From: Physocladia obscura
Taxonomy: Eukaryota; Chytridiomycota; Chytridiomycetes; Chytridiales; Chytriomycetaceae
Assembly (NCBI GenBank): GCA_027596945.1
Contig: JADGJH010000057.1
Span: 5,887 to 36,636 of the forward strand
Reading direction: 5' to 3'
Length of the DNA: 30,750 nt
Position numbers and translations under genes: made by a program. Every line of letters begins with the position of its first letter. Positions within the stretch are counted from its first letter, which is position 1. The notes under the pieces are model-generated. The model did no database searches. It was not told the origin of the DNA and saw only the letters and a list, made by a program, of their open reading frames with translations. Positions 1-12,547 of the stretch are shown here, piece after piece.

Positions 1-170
1 AAAATCTCAGTTTCATCTCTCTTTTGAAGCAGTAAGCAATTGCATATTCACGGCGCCATTATTGGCATATGAAACCCCATCATTAACTAAGTCTTACAAA
101 CCATTCCCTAGGGTTGGAAACTGTGAAACGCAAACCAAAAAACCTTCCAGAACAGTTTTGAACAAACGAA

Positions 171-1892
171 ATGGCTGACGAAGTTGACAAAACGGTGGCG
201 GCGGCTCCAGCTGCAAACCGGAAGAAATGCATTCTGATTACTTCCGCCGTTGTAATTGTTGTTGCCGTTGCTGCAGCGCTTGGCGGATACTTTGGGACTA
301 GAAACAAGTCGTCCAGCTCGAGTTCGTCAAGCTCATCATCCGGTAATTCTAGCTCTACTGCTACAGCCCTTCCTCTTGTTACTGGCCAGTTGATTGGATA
401 TTACGGGCAGAATGCCATTGGTACGTGCTTTCTCTATTCATTTGTTCTTTTTTGGTGATTTCGCTCTTTTTGGTGGGAAGGCACAAATTTTGCTCTGGAA
501 CTGAAGAATTGATTTTATTTTTTAGCCAACGGCGTTGACATCAAAAACGGCACAAACAGTCGTGTTACTCCTGTCGCGGACTATCAAGGCAGTCTGGCGT
601 CGTATTGTAAAACAGGTAATTGTGTGTTTTTGTATTTCTTTGGAATATGTCAGCGTTTAACCCCACAATATCAGGATATTATAATACCATCAATCTAGCT
701 TTCTTGAATCTATTTGGGGGTGGAAACAATCATTTCCAAATCACTTTTGGTAGCTCCAGCGTTGCAAGTTACGGTGGAACATATGTTTATTCTGGAAACG
801 GAACCCAATCGAACGCTGCGTATGTCGTAAGTCGGGAGATATAAAAAAAAAGCTGAGGGGGTTGTTCTTTTTTAAATGAACAACGAAACTAATCTTTGGC
901 GTGTTGGATGACTGCAATTACAGGTTCAAAATTTCGAAAACCTCGGTGCTGATATCACAACATGTCAATCTCTTAACGTTAAAATTGTTCTGTCTCTGGG
1001 TGGAGACAAGAGTTCTCCATATACTTGGGTCACTGGTGACGGTGTCGCGTACGCCAACTTGTTTTATAATGTGTTTCTTGAAGGAACGGCTGGTCCGGTT
1101 CGTCCGTTTGGATCAGGCGTTGTGCTAGACGGAATTGAGCTCGATATTGAACGCAATGATGATCCGACGGTATGGAATGCTGAGATGATCAACTTTATTA
1201 CTACTCTTAGAAAACTGAGCTCAAAGACGCAGATTGCGAGTAAGTTGCAAACAAAAAAATTTTATTTTATTTTACTTCTTTCCAGAAATTAACAAGAATA
1301 TAAAGTCGTGCCTCAATGTTACTTGGGATTAATTGGCAAAGACGCGAGCGTCGGCGACGTAATTGCAGCAACAGGCAATCTCGTGAACTACCTGATCGTT
1401 CAATACTACAACAATCCTCAATGCTCGTACCCGTTCGGCTTCAATTTCGGAAATTGGACAACGCTATTTCCTGGAAGCATTATCCTTGGCCTAGCCGGCG
1501 ACTGGACCTCTGCAATCTCTGGTGGGTTTCTCGAACCCGGGCCGCTACAAGCCGTCTACGACATGGTCAAATCGAATTCCCAGTTTGGTGGGATCTCAGT
1601 GTACGACGTGTCGTCGTCTAACCCGCCGGCCTATTCATGGAATGTTTCCGATTACGCGAATCCGCCGCTGTCGACGTATTCGGAAACGTTGCGTAACGTG
1701 TTGAATGGACAGATTGTTGGAAGTGGGTACCCCGCGCAAGGAGCGCAAGAGAATAACTTGAATTTGAGGACTAGTTGTGGCGGCACGTGGGTTTATGCCA
1801 ATTCTAACTGTTCGCTTGCTACTTGTGATGCGTCGGCTTCGACTTGCCCAACGAACTATCAATGCTTTAGTTTCTTGGAAAAGACTTGCTGA
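171..1892 (+). CDS. Membrane-anchored GH18 chitinase (Cts1/class III type)
   Basis: Exons 171-420, 526-615, 654-826, 924-1239 and 1306-1892 give 471 aa. The enzyme would hydrolyse beta-1,4-linked chitin at the cell surface. The N-terminus lacks a cleavable-looking signal. It has a short polar segment ending RKK, one hydrophobic segment (about residues 20-42) and a Ser-rich linker (about 47-62), which suggests a type II membrane anchor. The GH18 barrel follows: LIGYYGQNA at its start, VLSLGG (substrate-binding SxGG), the catalytic motif DGIELDIE (acid Glu about residue 247), and YYNNPQC, typical of Cts1/hevamine-like enzymes. The last ~38 residues hold six Cys and may be a small binding module. 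One motif position is Glu (243) where Asp is usual. The last intron uses an AAG acceptor (1303-1305); 1294-1296 is an in-frame alternative. The family is secure; the first ATG of the open frame was used as start. Confidence 0.88.
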
Positions 1893-2041
1893 GGGCAGGC
1901 AAAAGAAAAAAAAGAAATTGAATTAGAAGAAGAAAAAAAGAAAAAAAAAAAAATCGGAGTTGCTACTATGTATGACTTTGATTGTAGTTTCTTGCTTTTT
2001 GCTGTATTTCTTCTTTTTTTTTTTTGAGTCAACCTCTGCTG

Positions 2042-2047
2042 AATAAA
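2042..2047 (+). terminator. Poly(A) signal AATAAA of the chitinase gene
   Basis: AATAAA lies about 150 nt after the chitinase stop. A complementary TTTATT at 2109-2114 serves as AATAAA for the phosphatase gene on the other strand. The two convergent 3' ends therefore share the 1893-2246 interval, which is otherwise filled with poly(A) and poly(T) runs. Confidence 0.5.
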
Positions 2048-2246
2048 AAAGTTTCATTTAACGCAGAGCAATTACAGCTGTGTTGATTTTTTTTTTTTAA
2101 TCGATGTATTTATTTGAAAGAAAACAAGGCAACAAACAAAAAAAAAAAATTGAAAAAGAAACCCCAAATAACAAAAAACTTGAAGGAGTAACTCTTCGCG
2201 CACCACACTCCACCACAGTCCAAGTTATCTTTGAGAATGCCCCCGA

Positions 2247-3736
2247 TTACAAAAAGTAAGGTGCGTTTTGCCTCGGTGGAACAGTGCGTTCATTGTCTGG
2301 CACTGCTGAAAAAATCTTGAAATGTGATTCGTCAACTACCAGCCCTTCTTCAACTCTCATTATACTGGCCACATTTCCACATCTATAACAGTAATTCGGC
2401 GCCGACCACACCGTGACCAGATTGTCATCGGGAAACATAAACTTGTATCCCTCTTGTACAAGTTGATGTGCACGCGCAATCAGTGCTAAGTTGTTGACAT
2501 GATTGAACTACGGAGATTATGCAGTTTTTTTTATAAGCACAAATTATCAGGGGGAAAAAAATAATGCTTGATGTCGTTACCTCTGTTGTTACTTTTGACC
2601 CAAACAGCCATCCCGCTCCTCGCGGACTAACAGCCCATGTTTCAATGTCGTCAGGATCAGACCACATTAAGTCTGAAAAAAAACAACAAAAAAAAACGAA
2701 AAGATTTAAAAAATTAAAGGAATAAAAAAAAGTGTGTGGCAGAAATATTACCACAGAATGCTCCATCATGAGGAACCTCTTGGCAGCGCTGAATAGTTCG
2801 AATCTGATCCAAAGTTCGCACATCTGGTGATAGACCACCATGCACGCACAGAATACGGCCATCGATTATCTGTGTGGAAAAGCTTAAGAAATATTTTCTT
2901 GCAAAGGAAATAGAATTCCAATAAAACAAACTCACAGCCGCCAACGTCAGGTAGTCGAAAACAGAGCAGCAGTATTTCCAAACGTTCGCATTTCCGTACT
3001 TGGTTTGACATTCGTCGTAAAAACCATAAACTTGTGTGATTTGTCGGCTTTCGTGGTTTCCTCGCAGTAAAGTGATTTTGTCCGGATACCTGAGAAATTG
3101 TAAAAACTCTGAATAATCAGAAGACAACAAACAAAAAATTTATCATGCATATACCTTGCTTTTAATGCAAGGAGAAGTGTAAATGTCTCAAGACTGTAGT
3201 ATCCACGATCAACAAAATCTCCCTATAGGATAAATTTTACATATATTTTTAAAGTTTATTCAGACTATAAATAATATTTCTTACAAACCATAAAAATATA
3301 GCTGAAATTTGGGACTTCACCGCCAACCCGAAAAAGTTCCATCAAATCGTAAAATTGACCATGAATATCACCACAAACTATCACCGGTGCATGAACAGGC
3401 TGAATATTTGACTCTTCAATTAAAAGCTCTTTGACCTAATTTTTTGTATCGAAGTAAAGACTGATGAATAAAGATCCAAGGGAAAATTTGAGTCACCATT
3501 TCGCAAAGCTTTTTAATATCTGGCTCTGGAAGATATTCGCATTTCTTGACTATTTCAAGCCATTCGTCAGGACCTGATAAGAACCATTAATCGAGTGGCG
3601 AAGTCAGGCGAATTGTCATCGTTTTTTAATTTTTAATTTTAGTTTTTTTTTAATTTTTAGTATTTAGTATTTAGTCGTTAGTTCATTTTTCTTTTTTGAT
3701 TCATTTTGGAAGTTGTTTTGCTTTACCGCCAGGCAT
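2247..3736 (-). CDS. SIT4: Ser/Thr protein phosphatase catalytic subunit, PP6/Sit4 type
   Basis: Eight exons on the minus strand: 3736-3727, 3573-3497, 3435-3289, 3222-3155, 3089-2936, 2869-2752, 2672-2581 and 2507-2247, giving 308 aa; human PP6c has about the same length. This is the catalytic subunit of a PP2A-family, two-metal phosphatase acting in cell-cycle and nutrient signalling. The PPP signatures are intact: GDIHGQ (about residue 51), [56 protein letters not shown] and the PP6-like ending PYFL separate it from PP1 and calcineurin and favour PP6 over PP2A or PP4. The terminal Leu is the usual carboxyl-methylation site of the family. The start codon sits in a coding exon of only 10 nt followed by a 153-nt intron. 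The 3' end converges on the chitinase gene. Confidence 0.92.
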
Positions 3737-4533
3737 GCTTGAAACAATTGATTGAGTAAATTAAGCTAGATGTATGGGGGTTTGTTTAGCAGAAATATTG
3801 TGATAGTGGTATGGGATAGCTGATTGTTCTGATTGAAAGAAATATAACGTCGATTTCTTCGTATCTATTCTGTATTGATATTATAAGAGATCCAGTCCAG
3901 TAGCGATTCATAAATAGCGCCACCAAGTCCACGATTACATTCAAGATTGTGATCTCATGGTGAAGTGTCTTCAAAGCACAGGCAGTAGACACCAAATACA
4001 CGAAGATCGCTGAAATATCGCCACCTGTGCACTTCGGTACTCTCACTGCGCGAATGATGAATGTTCTGATTCACGCAGGGCACAAACCTTTCGAGCTTCT
4101 TGAATTTCAAATTTAATTGATAAAAAAGGTGTCCATTTCTTTGACTTTGAGAGAAAGAGAAAAAAAGGAGCAGGAATATAAGCGAAAGGAAGAAAGATCC
4201 TTTATATTTCAAGAATATTCAATTAAACAGTGTGTTGTGTTGGTGACGTGTCTCAATTTGGGCAAAACGACCCAATCGTTTTTGGAAAAAGAACATTCCT
4301 GCTTTCTTTTCTCACTCAAAGCAATCAAGCACACAGCTTAAAGTAAAGCTTCCGTTTCACCGCGATTATCTCCCGCACTATAACATCGCGCAAGTTTATT
4401 CCACTGTCTGCTACGTGTTCCACGTTCGCTTTTGCCGCCGCATTAACAGCACTGCAAGATCTGAACAGCAATAGCCTTTTGGCAAAGCGCCGAATCAAAC
4501 CAAATTAAATCAACCCGTTAATTACCATTGCCA
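3737..4533. other. Divergent intergenic region between the phosphatase and PAK genes
   Basis: This 0.8-kb region separates the start codons of the PP6-type gene (minus) and the first PAK gene (plus), so it must contain both promoters. The only internal structure I see is the coding-like minus-strand stretch at 3865-4212, listed separately. The remainder (4213-4533) shows no convincing gene, TATA box or repeat. Confidence 0.5.
3865..4212 (-). pseudogene. Unidentified coding-like stretch interrupted by a stop
   Basis: One minus-strand frame from 4212 to 3865 looks coding in composition but is broken by a TGA at 3957-3955. Upstream of the stop the frame starts with a hydrophobic, signal-like run after Met and continues with HRWRYFSDLRVFGVYCLC. 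Downstream it continues with HNLECNRGLGGAIYESLLDW and ends at a TAG (3867-3865). I do not recognise the family. It could be a decayed gene or transposon fragment, or chance. The hydrophobic part comes from an A/T-rich tract and may not belong to it. Confidence 0.25.
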
Positions 4534-7399
<2,866 letters not shown>

Positions 7400-7413
7400 A
7401 CAAAATATAATGC

Positions 7414-10033
7414 CTATTGTCGTCTTGAAGAAATTTTCACCAAAGAAGCTAACTCTCGCATTGGAGCAGCCAATTTCATGAACGGATGCTAGTTTTATTT
7501 AAGTCAAAACTTATCCTTTTTTTGGTGAAGTTTACAACTTACATTTAAAAGATCCTTTCCCGAAGCTCTCAATTCAACGTCAACCTCCAAACAACTGCCC
7601 AAAAATGATTTGAATACACTGCTCAAAGAATCTGGATCTTTCAAAGTCGGTGTTCCATTAGCTGCAATCAGGTAAATGGCTTGTAAATGATCTTCGTCCA
7701 TATACGGTGGTTCTCCTTCAATACATTCGATCGCCAAAATTCCAGTAGACCAAATATCAACTTTGGAGCCATACGGCAGGCGCTTTACAACTTCTGGCGC
7801 CATCCAGTAAGGGGTTCCAACTGGAATAATGGTTTAGCAAATCTTTACGGAATATTCACCGTAAGTTACCCAAAGTTGCTCTCTGTTGTCGCGTCACAGT
7901 CAATTTTGCCGAGTAACCAAAATCAGCTGTTTTAACTGTTACAACCACAGAATAAAAAAAAGAGGGACGATACTAACTCAGCTTAATGCTTCCATCTTTT
8001 CCGATAAGCACATTATCACTCTTAATATCTCGATGGATGACTCCTCGTTTGTGTAAATGGATAAGTCCCTTAATGATCTACACCATGATTTAGTGAAATC
8101 GTAATTCACCAAAAAAACTTGCCTCCTGGCAAATCGCGGAGATTTGTGCCTCGGAGAGCTTATTTTCATCAATGATATCTGTTAATTTGCCTCCTTCCAT
8201 ATATTCCAATACCAGCCACAAATCACCTCCAACAAGATACGAATCGACATATTGGACAATATTCGGATGCATGCATTCTTTCATGATTAAAATCTCGTTC
8301 AGTAATAGATCTTTTCGAGGTTGTTTGTTCAGGGCCATTTCTTTGACCGCAACAGTTGGCGCGCTTGGATCATGTAGGTTACGCGACAGATAAACTTTAC
8401 CGGAAGCGCCTTCTCCAACCTTTTTAACTTTCCTGTACAATAAGTTCGGATCACCAGGAGTAACTATAGTTTCTTTAAACAATAGTGAATAATCAAATGT
8501 AACAGGAAAACAAAAACAAAAAAGCACAAGAGAATTACTCAGTTTTTCCATTGCTTCAGAATCCGACAATTTTCCGTTGACATCTTTCTTTCTATTTTCA
8601 GCCTTTTCCCGAGCTTTCGCACTTGCGGCAGATACTGGACTCTCATTTTCCTTCGGCTTTAGCACTGGACTATCATTTTCCTTGGGTTTTGTCGTTTCCG
8701 CGTATTTTTCGCGACCCCGATGATCTCTTCGTTGTGGTTTATCCATATCTGCGGATTCAGAACGTGCTGTAATTGCAGGGGGTAATATTGGTTTATTCGA
8801 GGACTGATCGCGGTCAGCAGATTCAGCACGTTTCGATCTGGATTCAGAAATAACTCTACGTGCGTCTTTTCCAAGATCACGGCGTGGAGGTCGCTCTCTA
8901 GATGCTGAAGTAGATCTTGCCGCGCCCATAACTCGTGGAGACGGTGACGATTCTGGAGAAAATATCGTATTCTGAGATGATGCCGACGTTATCGTTGACG
9001 GCGCCAAAGACGACACGCGACGGCTTCGAGAAGTTTCTGCATCGTTAAATGCATTTTGTGATGCTAATCGCGTTGGTCTGTTGTTGTTATTGTAGGGTCG
9101 CGAGCCACTGGATGGCGGTGCAGAAGACGGTGCTCCGATGTCAAACTCACTTACTCGCGCAGTCGAGGAAGGCACAGTACTTTCGCTTGCACGCATATTA
9201 CTACTTTGTAGTTTACGTACTGCCGGCGGAGGTCTTCGCTTTCCTTCTGCTGTTCGAGATCGCGATGCCAGATCATCATCTTCATACACAATATAATCGG
9301 TATCATACGCGTCGTCTAAGCGACCAGCTCCAGCCATGTTCCCTGTGTAAAATGCCAGAGCGTCGATTACTGCTTGGGGATTCTGTTTCATCGCGTTTGA
9401 TTTTCCCAATGCAGAGGCCTCCAGCAAGCCTTTCCATTCTTCAGGTAAACCCTAAATTTGATGACGGACTGCTGTCAACCATTCATTCACTGGGCAAAAA
9501 AAAAACACACACGCACCCGGAATAGTCCATCGTCATCTACACCAACATGAACTTCATGCACAAAGTTCGTCGGTAATCCAATTCCTAAAGCTGGGCATCT
9601 CTGTATTTCACGGTTTTGAAACATAAGGTTTCGAGAAAGAAACTAAAAAACAGGGCATTCAATTGTAAAAACCTGGTAAATATCATCGATCCATGCATAA
9701 ACTTCTTCGTCTGACTTACACGCAATATTGTAAGATTTCTGGCCTTTCATGGCGATTTCTAACGAAAAGCCCCTTAACTCCGAACGCTGGACGCTGATGA
9801 CGTCACGCAAAATGATCATGACAAGCGATTGCGTGGCAGCCTGATAAGCGGGTTAAAACAAGTATGTTTTATCTGATTGTCCGTAAATTGGATCTCGCAA
9901 AACAAACCGCATTCTTGTACACGGCTAGAGTCTGTTCCCGCAGCACCAGCCACCGTTTAGTCCAAAGAAACGCGCGCATTCCTTCGTCCTCTTTCATCGT
10001 CACGAATCCTTCACGAACAACGAATCCGTTCAT
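7414..10033 (-). CDS. CLA4: p21-activated kinase, Cla4 type (PH-CRIB-kinase), copy 2
   Basis: Nine minus-strand exons: 10033-9908, 9840-9673, 9600-9517, 9451-8539, 8472-8123, 8077-7978, 7926-7870, 7820-7543 and 7488-7414, giving 716 aa. Domains are a PH domain (1-98), CRIB (about 105-119, [14 protein letters not shown], then GLPEEW), a Ser/Arg/Pro-rich disordered linker, and a kinase domain: [14 protein letters not shown] (Lys474), HRDIKSDN (Asp564), [12 protein letters not shown]. It is a paralogue of the adjacent plus-strand kinase. Eight intron positions and phases match, and the corresponding exons of 278, 57 and 100 nt are equal in length. The linker intron and the Glu/Arg-rich helix of copy 1 are absent. 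One intron (8122-8078) begins with GC instead of GT. Another (8538-8473) ends in AAG. Its stop lies 14 bp from the stop of copy 1. The role should resemble copy 1, with a divergent linker. Confidence 0.93.
8078..8122 (-). other. GC-AG intron in PAK copy 2
   Basis: The exon ends CAGGAG and is followed by GCAAGT; the 45-nt intron ends in TAG. No GT donor nearby keeps the frame. The join reproduces the family sequence and the intron position of copy 1, where the donor is GTATTG. AG|GCAAGT is the strong-consensus context in which GC donors normally occur. Confidence 0.85.
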
Positions 10034-10300
10034 CTCTTCCGGTCTCAGACTTTTTCAAATTTTTGAGAACAAAATTTTGCGATCCACACCCTCCACAAAA
10101 AAAAAGAATAAATCACAAAATAAAAGAAAAAATTCAATTGAAAAACAAAAATTACTGGTACTTCAAAAATCAAAATTAATTACCAATTTCTAAAATAAGT
10201 AATCATGTCCCTTTTTTCTATTCAATAAACTATTTGACCATCACACACTCTAAAGTTATTCGGAAAAATTAAAAGTTGACCATTCGAAATTTTGCAGTCA

Positions 10301-10306
10301 TTTATT
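10301..10306 (-). terminator. Poly(A) signal of AIM41
   Basis: AATAAA on the minus strand lies 14 nt after the AIM41 stop codon. The downstream interval to the start of PAK copy 2 (10034-10300) must hold the PAK copy 2 promoter. It is A/T-rich, with no feature I recognise. Confidence 0.45.
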
Positions 10307-10319
10307 ACCACTATAACAC

Positions 10320-11024
10320 TTAAGCAGCAGCAGCCAACCTTTTTCTGGCTGATTCTGAAATGGCTTGCCTAGTTGCACTTCCTTGAATAATCTCAGATTC
10401 AAGAGTTTTCATCATTTTTCCCAAATCTTTGAGGGATGATGCATTTAAACGCGTGGCTACTGAGTCTACGATTGCATCAATTTCTGATGGTGTAAGCTGG
10501 CGTGGAAGGTACGCATTAATGATCGCAATCTTTTTATTTTTTATTAATATAAGACCTATGTTATTCTTAATTTTTTTCCAATTACCTCTTTATCCTCCAC
10601 CTCACTTAACTCCGGTCTTCCTCCCTTCCTATATTCGGTGCTTGCGTCTCTTCGCTTCTTGATTGCTTTAAGAAGGATCGTTTCCGCAGACTCGGTATTG
10701 TTTGTGGCTTTTGTGGCGTATGTGATTTCAGAGAGCAAGGATTTTAACACCAGCACTTTCGGCTTGTCGGAGGCTTTCATACTTTCTTTAAGTGCATTCT
10801 TCAGCGTAGATACAAGATCTGGATTTGCCCCTGCTGATGCTGTTTATGGTTATTGCTTTCTTCGTTTTTTTATTTTTTCATATTTCTTTTATTCAAAAGG
10901 TTTATTCAAAGTTACCGGTAGGAGAAGGAGTTGTCGCGGATGTGAAAGCTGCCCATGATCGTACGGAAACGCTGCACGTATATGTGCCAGCTGAATGCCT
11001 GAACCGTTGAACTACTCGCAACAT
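10320..11024 (-). CDS. AIM41: GatB/YqeY-domain mitochondrial protein (Aim41-like)
   Basis: Three minus-strand exons, 11024-10916, 10839-10586 and 10529-10320, give 190 aa. The first ~37 residues are rich in Arg, Ser, Thr and Ala, lack acidic residues, and look like a mitochondrial presequence (starts MLRVVQRFRH). The rest is a YqeY domain: STLKNALKESMKASDKPKVL, a central AIKKRRDASTEYRKGGRPEL, the linker INAYLPRQLTPSEI and a C-terminal KDLGKMMKTLESE. YqeY resembles the tail domain of the GatB amidotransferase subunit, which binds tRNA; the exact role of Aim41 is unknown. The last intron ends in AAG (10532-10530) after a poly-A-rich 3' end; the other AG nearby leads to a stop. TTTATT at 10301-10306 gives AATAAA 14 nt after the stop. 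Confidence 0.87.
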
Positions 11025-11179
11025 TTTCTCCCACACTCAGAACGTTCAAATGAAAAAGAAAAGTATGAGTCACGGACATTTGATTTTGCCCAACAAAAAC
11101 TCAAAATGACAAAAAAATAAAATATGCACAAGAAAGCTCTTTAACTTTCTTTATTACCACTTTTCTGAAATTTACTTTC

Positions 11180-11440
11180 TTGGCTGAATTTTTACCACTG
11201 AACACAACCCACTTGCTGCAGCCTTTGGACTTGTTGGTTTTTGTAAACATAAAGAACAACATTTGTCAATTGTATCAAGAAAAAGAAAGCTTCACAACAA
11301 ATAACATTGGAAAAGTAGGTGAAAAGCTTATCCCGATAGCCCTTCTGGTAGAGAGTCACTAATAGCGTATGTATCACCTGTAACAATGACAGCAGGCTTT
11401 AAATATGTCTGAGGTGTGCTCCAAATAGATGTCTGGAAGT
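11180..11440 (+). mobile_element. Degenerate DDE transposase relic (pogo/Tigger, CENP-B-like)
   Basis: The plus-strand frame 11180-11362 encodes about 60 residues. They open with FLPLNTTHLLQPLDLLVF, which matches the signature before the last catalytic region of DDE_1 (pogo/Tigger/CENP-B-like) transposases, usually LPPNTTHLLQPLDVGVF. The frame then stops. A short AGFKYV in another frame at about 11390-11407, followed by a stop, resembles the next conserved piece (KAGFRATG) at about the expected spacing, which suggests a frameshift. No N-terminal HTH, catalytic D35D part or clear terminal repeats remain. It is a dead fragment. The first motif is strong; the extension is weaker. Confidence 0.65.
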
Positions 11441-12547
11441 CCTGAATGGTTTGGCATGAAAGAGTGATAATGTCAGATAATTCATTACTAGCTGATTGTG
11501 CCTGTTGGCCAACATAATCTTTGATAATAGGACTCAATTTGATTACGTGGAGAGTCTCCTCAGCATTGTTTGAAGCCAGTGGTTGTGCAGGGAGTTGTGC
11601 TGGTCCAAGTTCAGTCATTGTGAGATTTCATTTTCAATTTTGTTCAATTTGCAAACGAAAATAAAGAGACACATTGACAGCAGTCCTAGAAATTCAAACT
11701 TTTTTGGCACTCAAAGGTTGTTGTGTGATATATATGCACACTCAATACAAGCTCATCACAAAAAAAAAGCATTTGCAACACAGGATGCAGGTTTTATTTA
11801 GGGCAAACACACAGTTATCATTTTCTGAATCATCAGATGAGAACTCCACATCTTGAATGCTGTCTTGTCTGTAAAGTGCATCAGTTTCAAATAGACAATC
11901 ATAGACCATTATAATCCATTACATACATTTCTTTGAAATTCTTTTAAATTCTTTTTTTTTCTTTTTCTCAAAATTTTTAAAATTAGCTGATTTATATTAT
12001 TTTAAATCTTGTATTTTTATTGATATTGCATCACTAATAGTTTTATGTCTTTGTTTGTTTGTATAATTCTTTGTATAGATGCCCATTTAATATATTTTTA
12101 GTGTCATTTCGTTTGAAAACTGATTATATTTATAATTACAGCCACTTGGCATGCCGCATTCCAGATTGCTACTTTAACGATTACTGGAAGGTCAATGACC
12201 GGCCAAAAATCGGGTGGTTTACACTCAAATATTCGTGAAATTTTCAGGTGACGAATCGGCAGTTCTGATCGTCCAACAAAAAGGTGACCAAACTGACGAA
12301 AATCTGGACAAACAGAAAAACGGCCCTGAAACTTAAATTTTTTGGGTTTTTTCCCCAAACCACCCGTTTTTATACTTCCAATCGTTTTAAATTCGCAATT
12401 TTTTTTTTTGGGGGCAAAAAATTTAAATAAAAAAAAAAAAAAAAAAGGAAATTTAATCATGGCTAGCTTCACTTTATTGAAATAAATATAAAAGGAACAA
12501 AAAAAAAGAAAAAAAAAGAAGTTACTGAAAAAAAAAAGCCATAATAA
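11441..12547. other. Gene-poor A/T-rich region downstream of GLT1
   Basis: This 1.1-kb stretch holds no convincing gene. It has long A and T runs, open frames that are low complexity or antisense to the transposase relic, and an inverted repeat (12212-12366). It also contains the likely GLT1 poly(A) signal, TTTATT at 12473-12478, 70 nt past that gene's stop. A short acidic minus-strand stretch near 11850-11800 (DVEFSSDDSENDN) may be another transposon scrap. Confidence 0.45.
12212..12366. repeat. Inverted repeat, 10-bp perfect arms
   Basis: CGGGTGGTTT at 12212-12221 and its complement AAACCACCCG at 12357-12366 flank 135 bp. With one mismatch the arms extend through the adjacent A/T run. The G/C-rich arms stand out in A/T-rich DNA and may be the ends of a small non-autonomous element. 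No target-site duplication was identified. Confidence 0.45.

Noticed and set aside
1286..1305. CAG acceptor at 1283-1285 in the chitinase gene
   Set aside because: Using it runs into a TAA within six codons. The AAG at 1303-1305 restores the family sequence ending in PQC.
2780..2830. tRNA-like GTTCGAATC string
   Set aside because: It lies inside a coding exon of the phosphatase gene, without paired arms.
11328..11618. Minus-strand open frame of 96 codons starting MTELGPAQLP
   Set aside because: It lies antisense to the degenerate DDE transposase piece, shows no motif, and sits in decayed transposon DNA. A real gene cannot be excluded, but the evidence is too weak.
12104..12472. Minus-strand open frame of 122 codons
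   Set aside because: The start is a poly-Phe run from a poly-A tract, and the rest overlaps the inverted repeat. No family resemblance.
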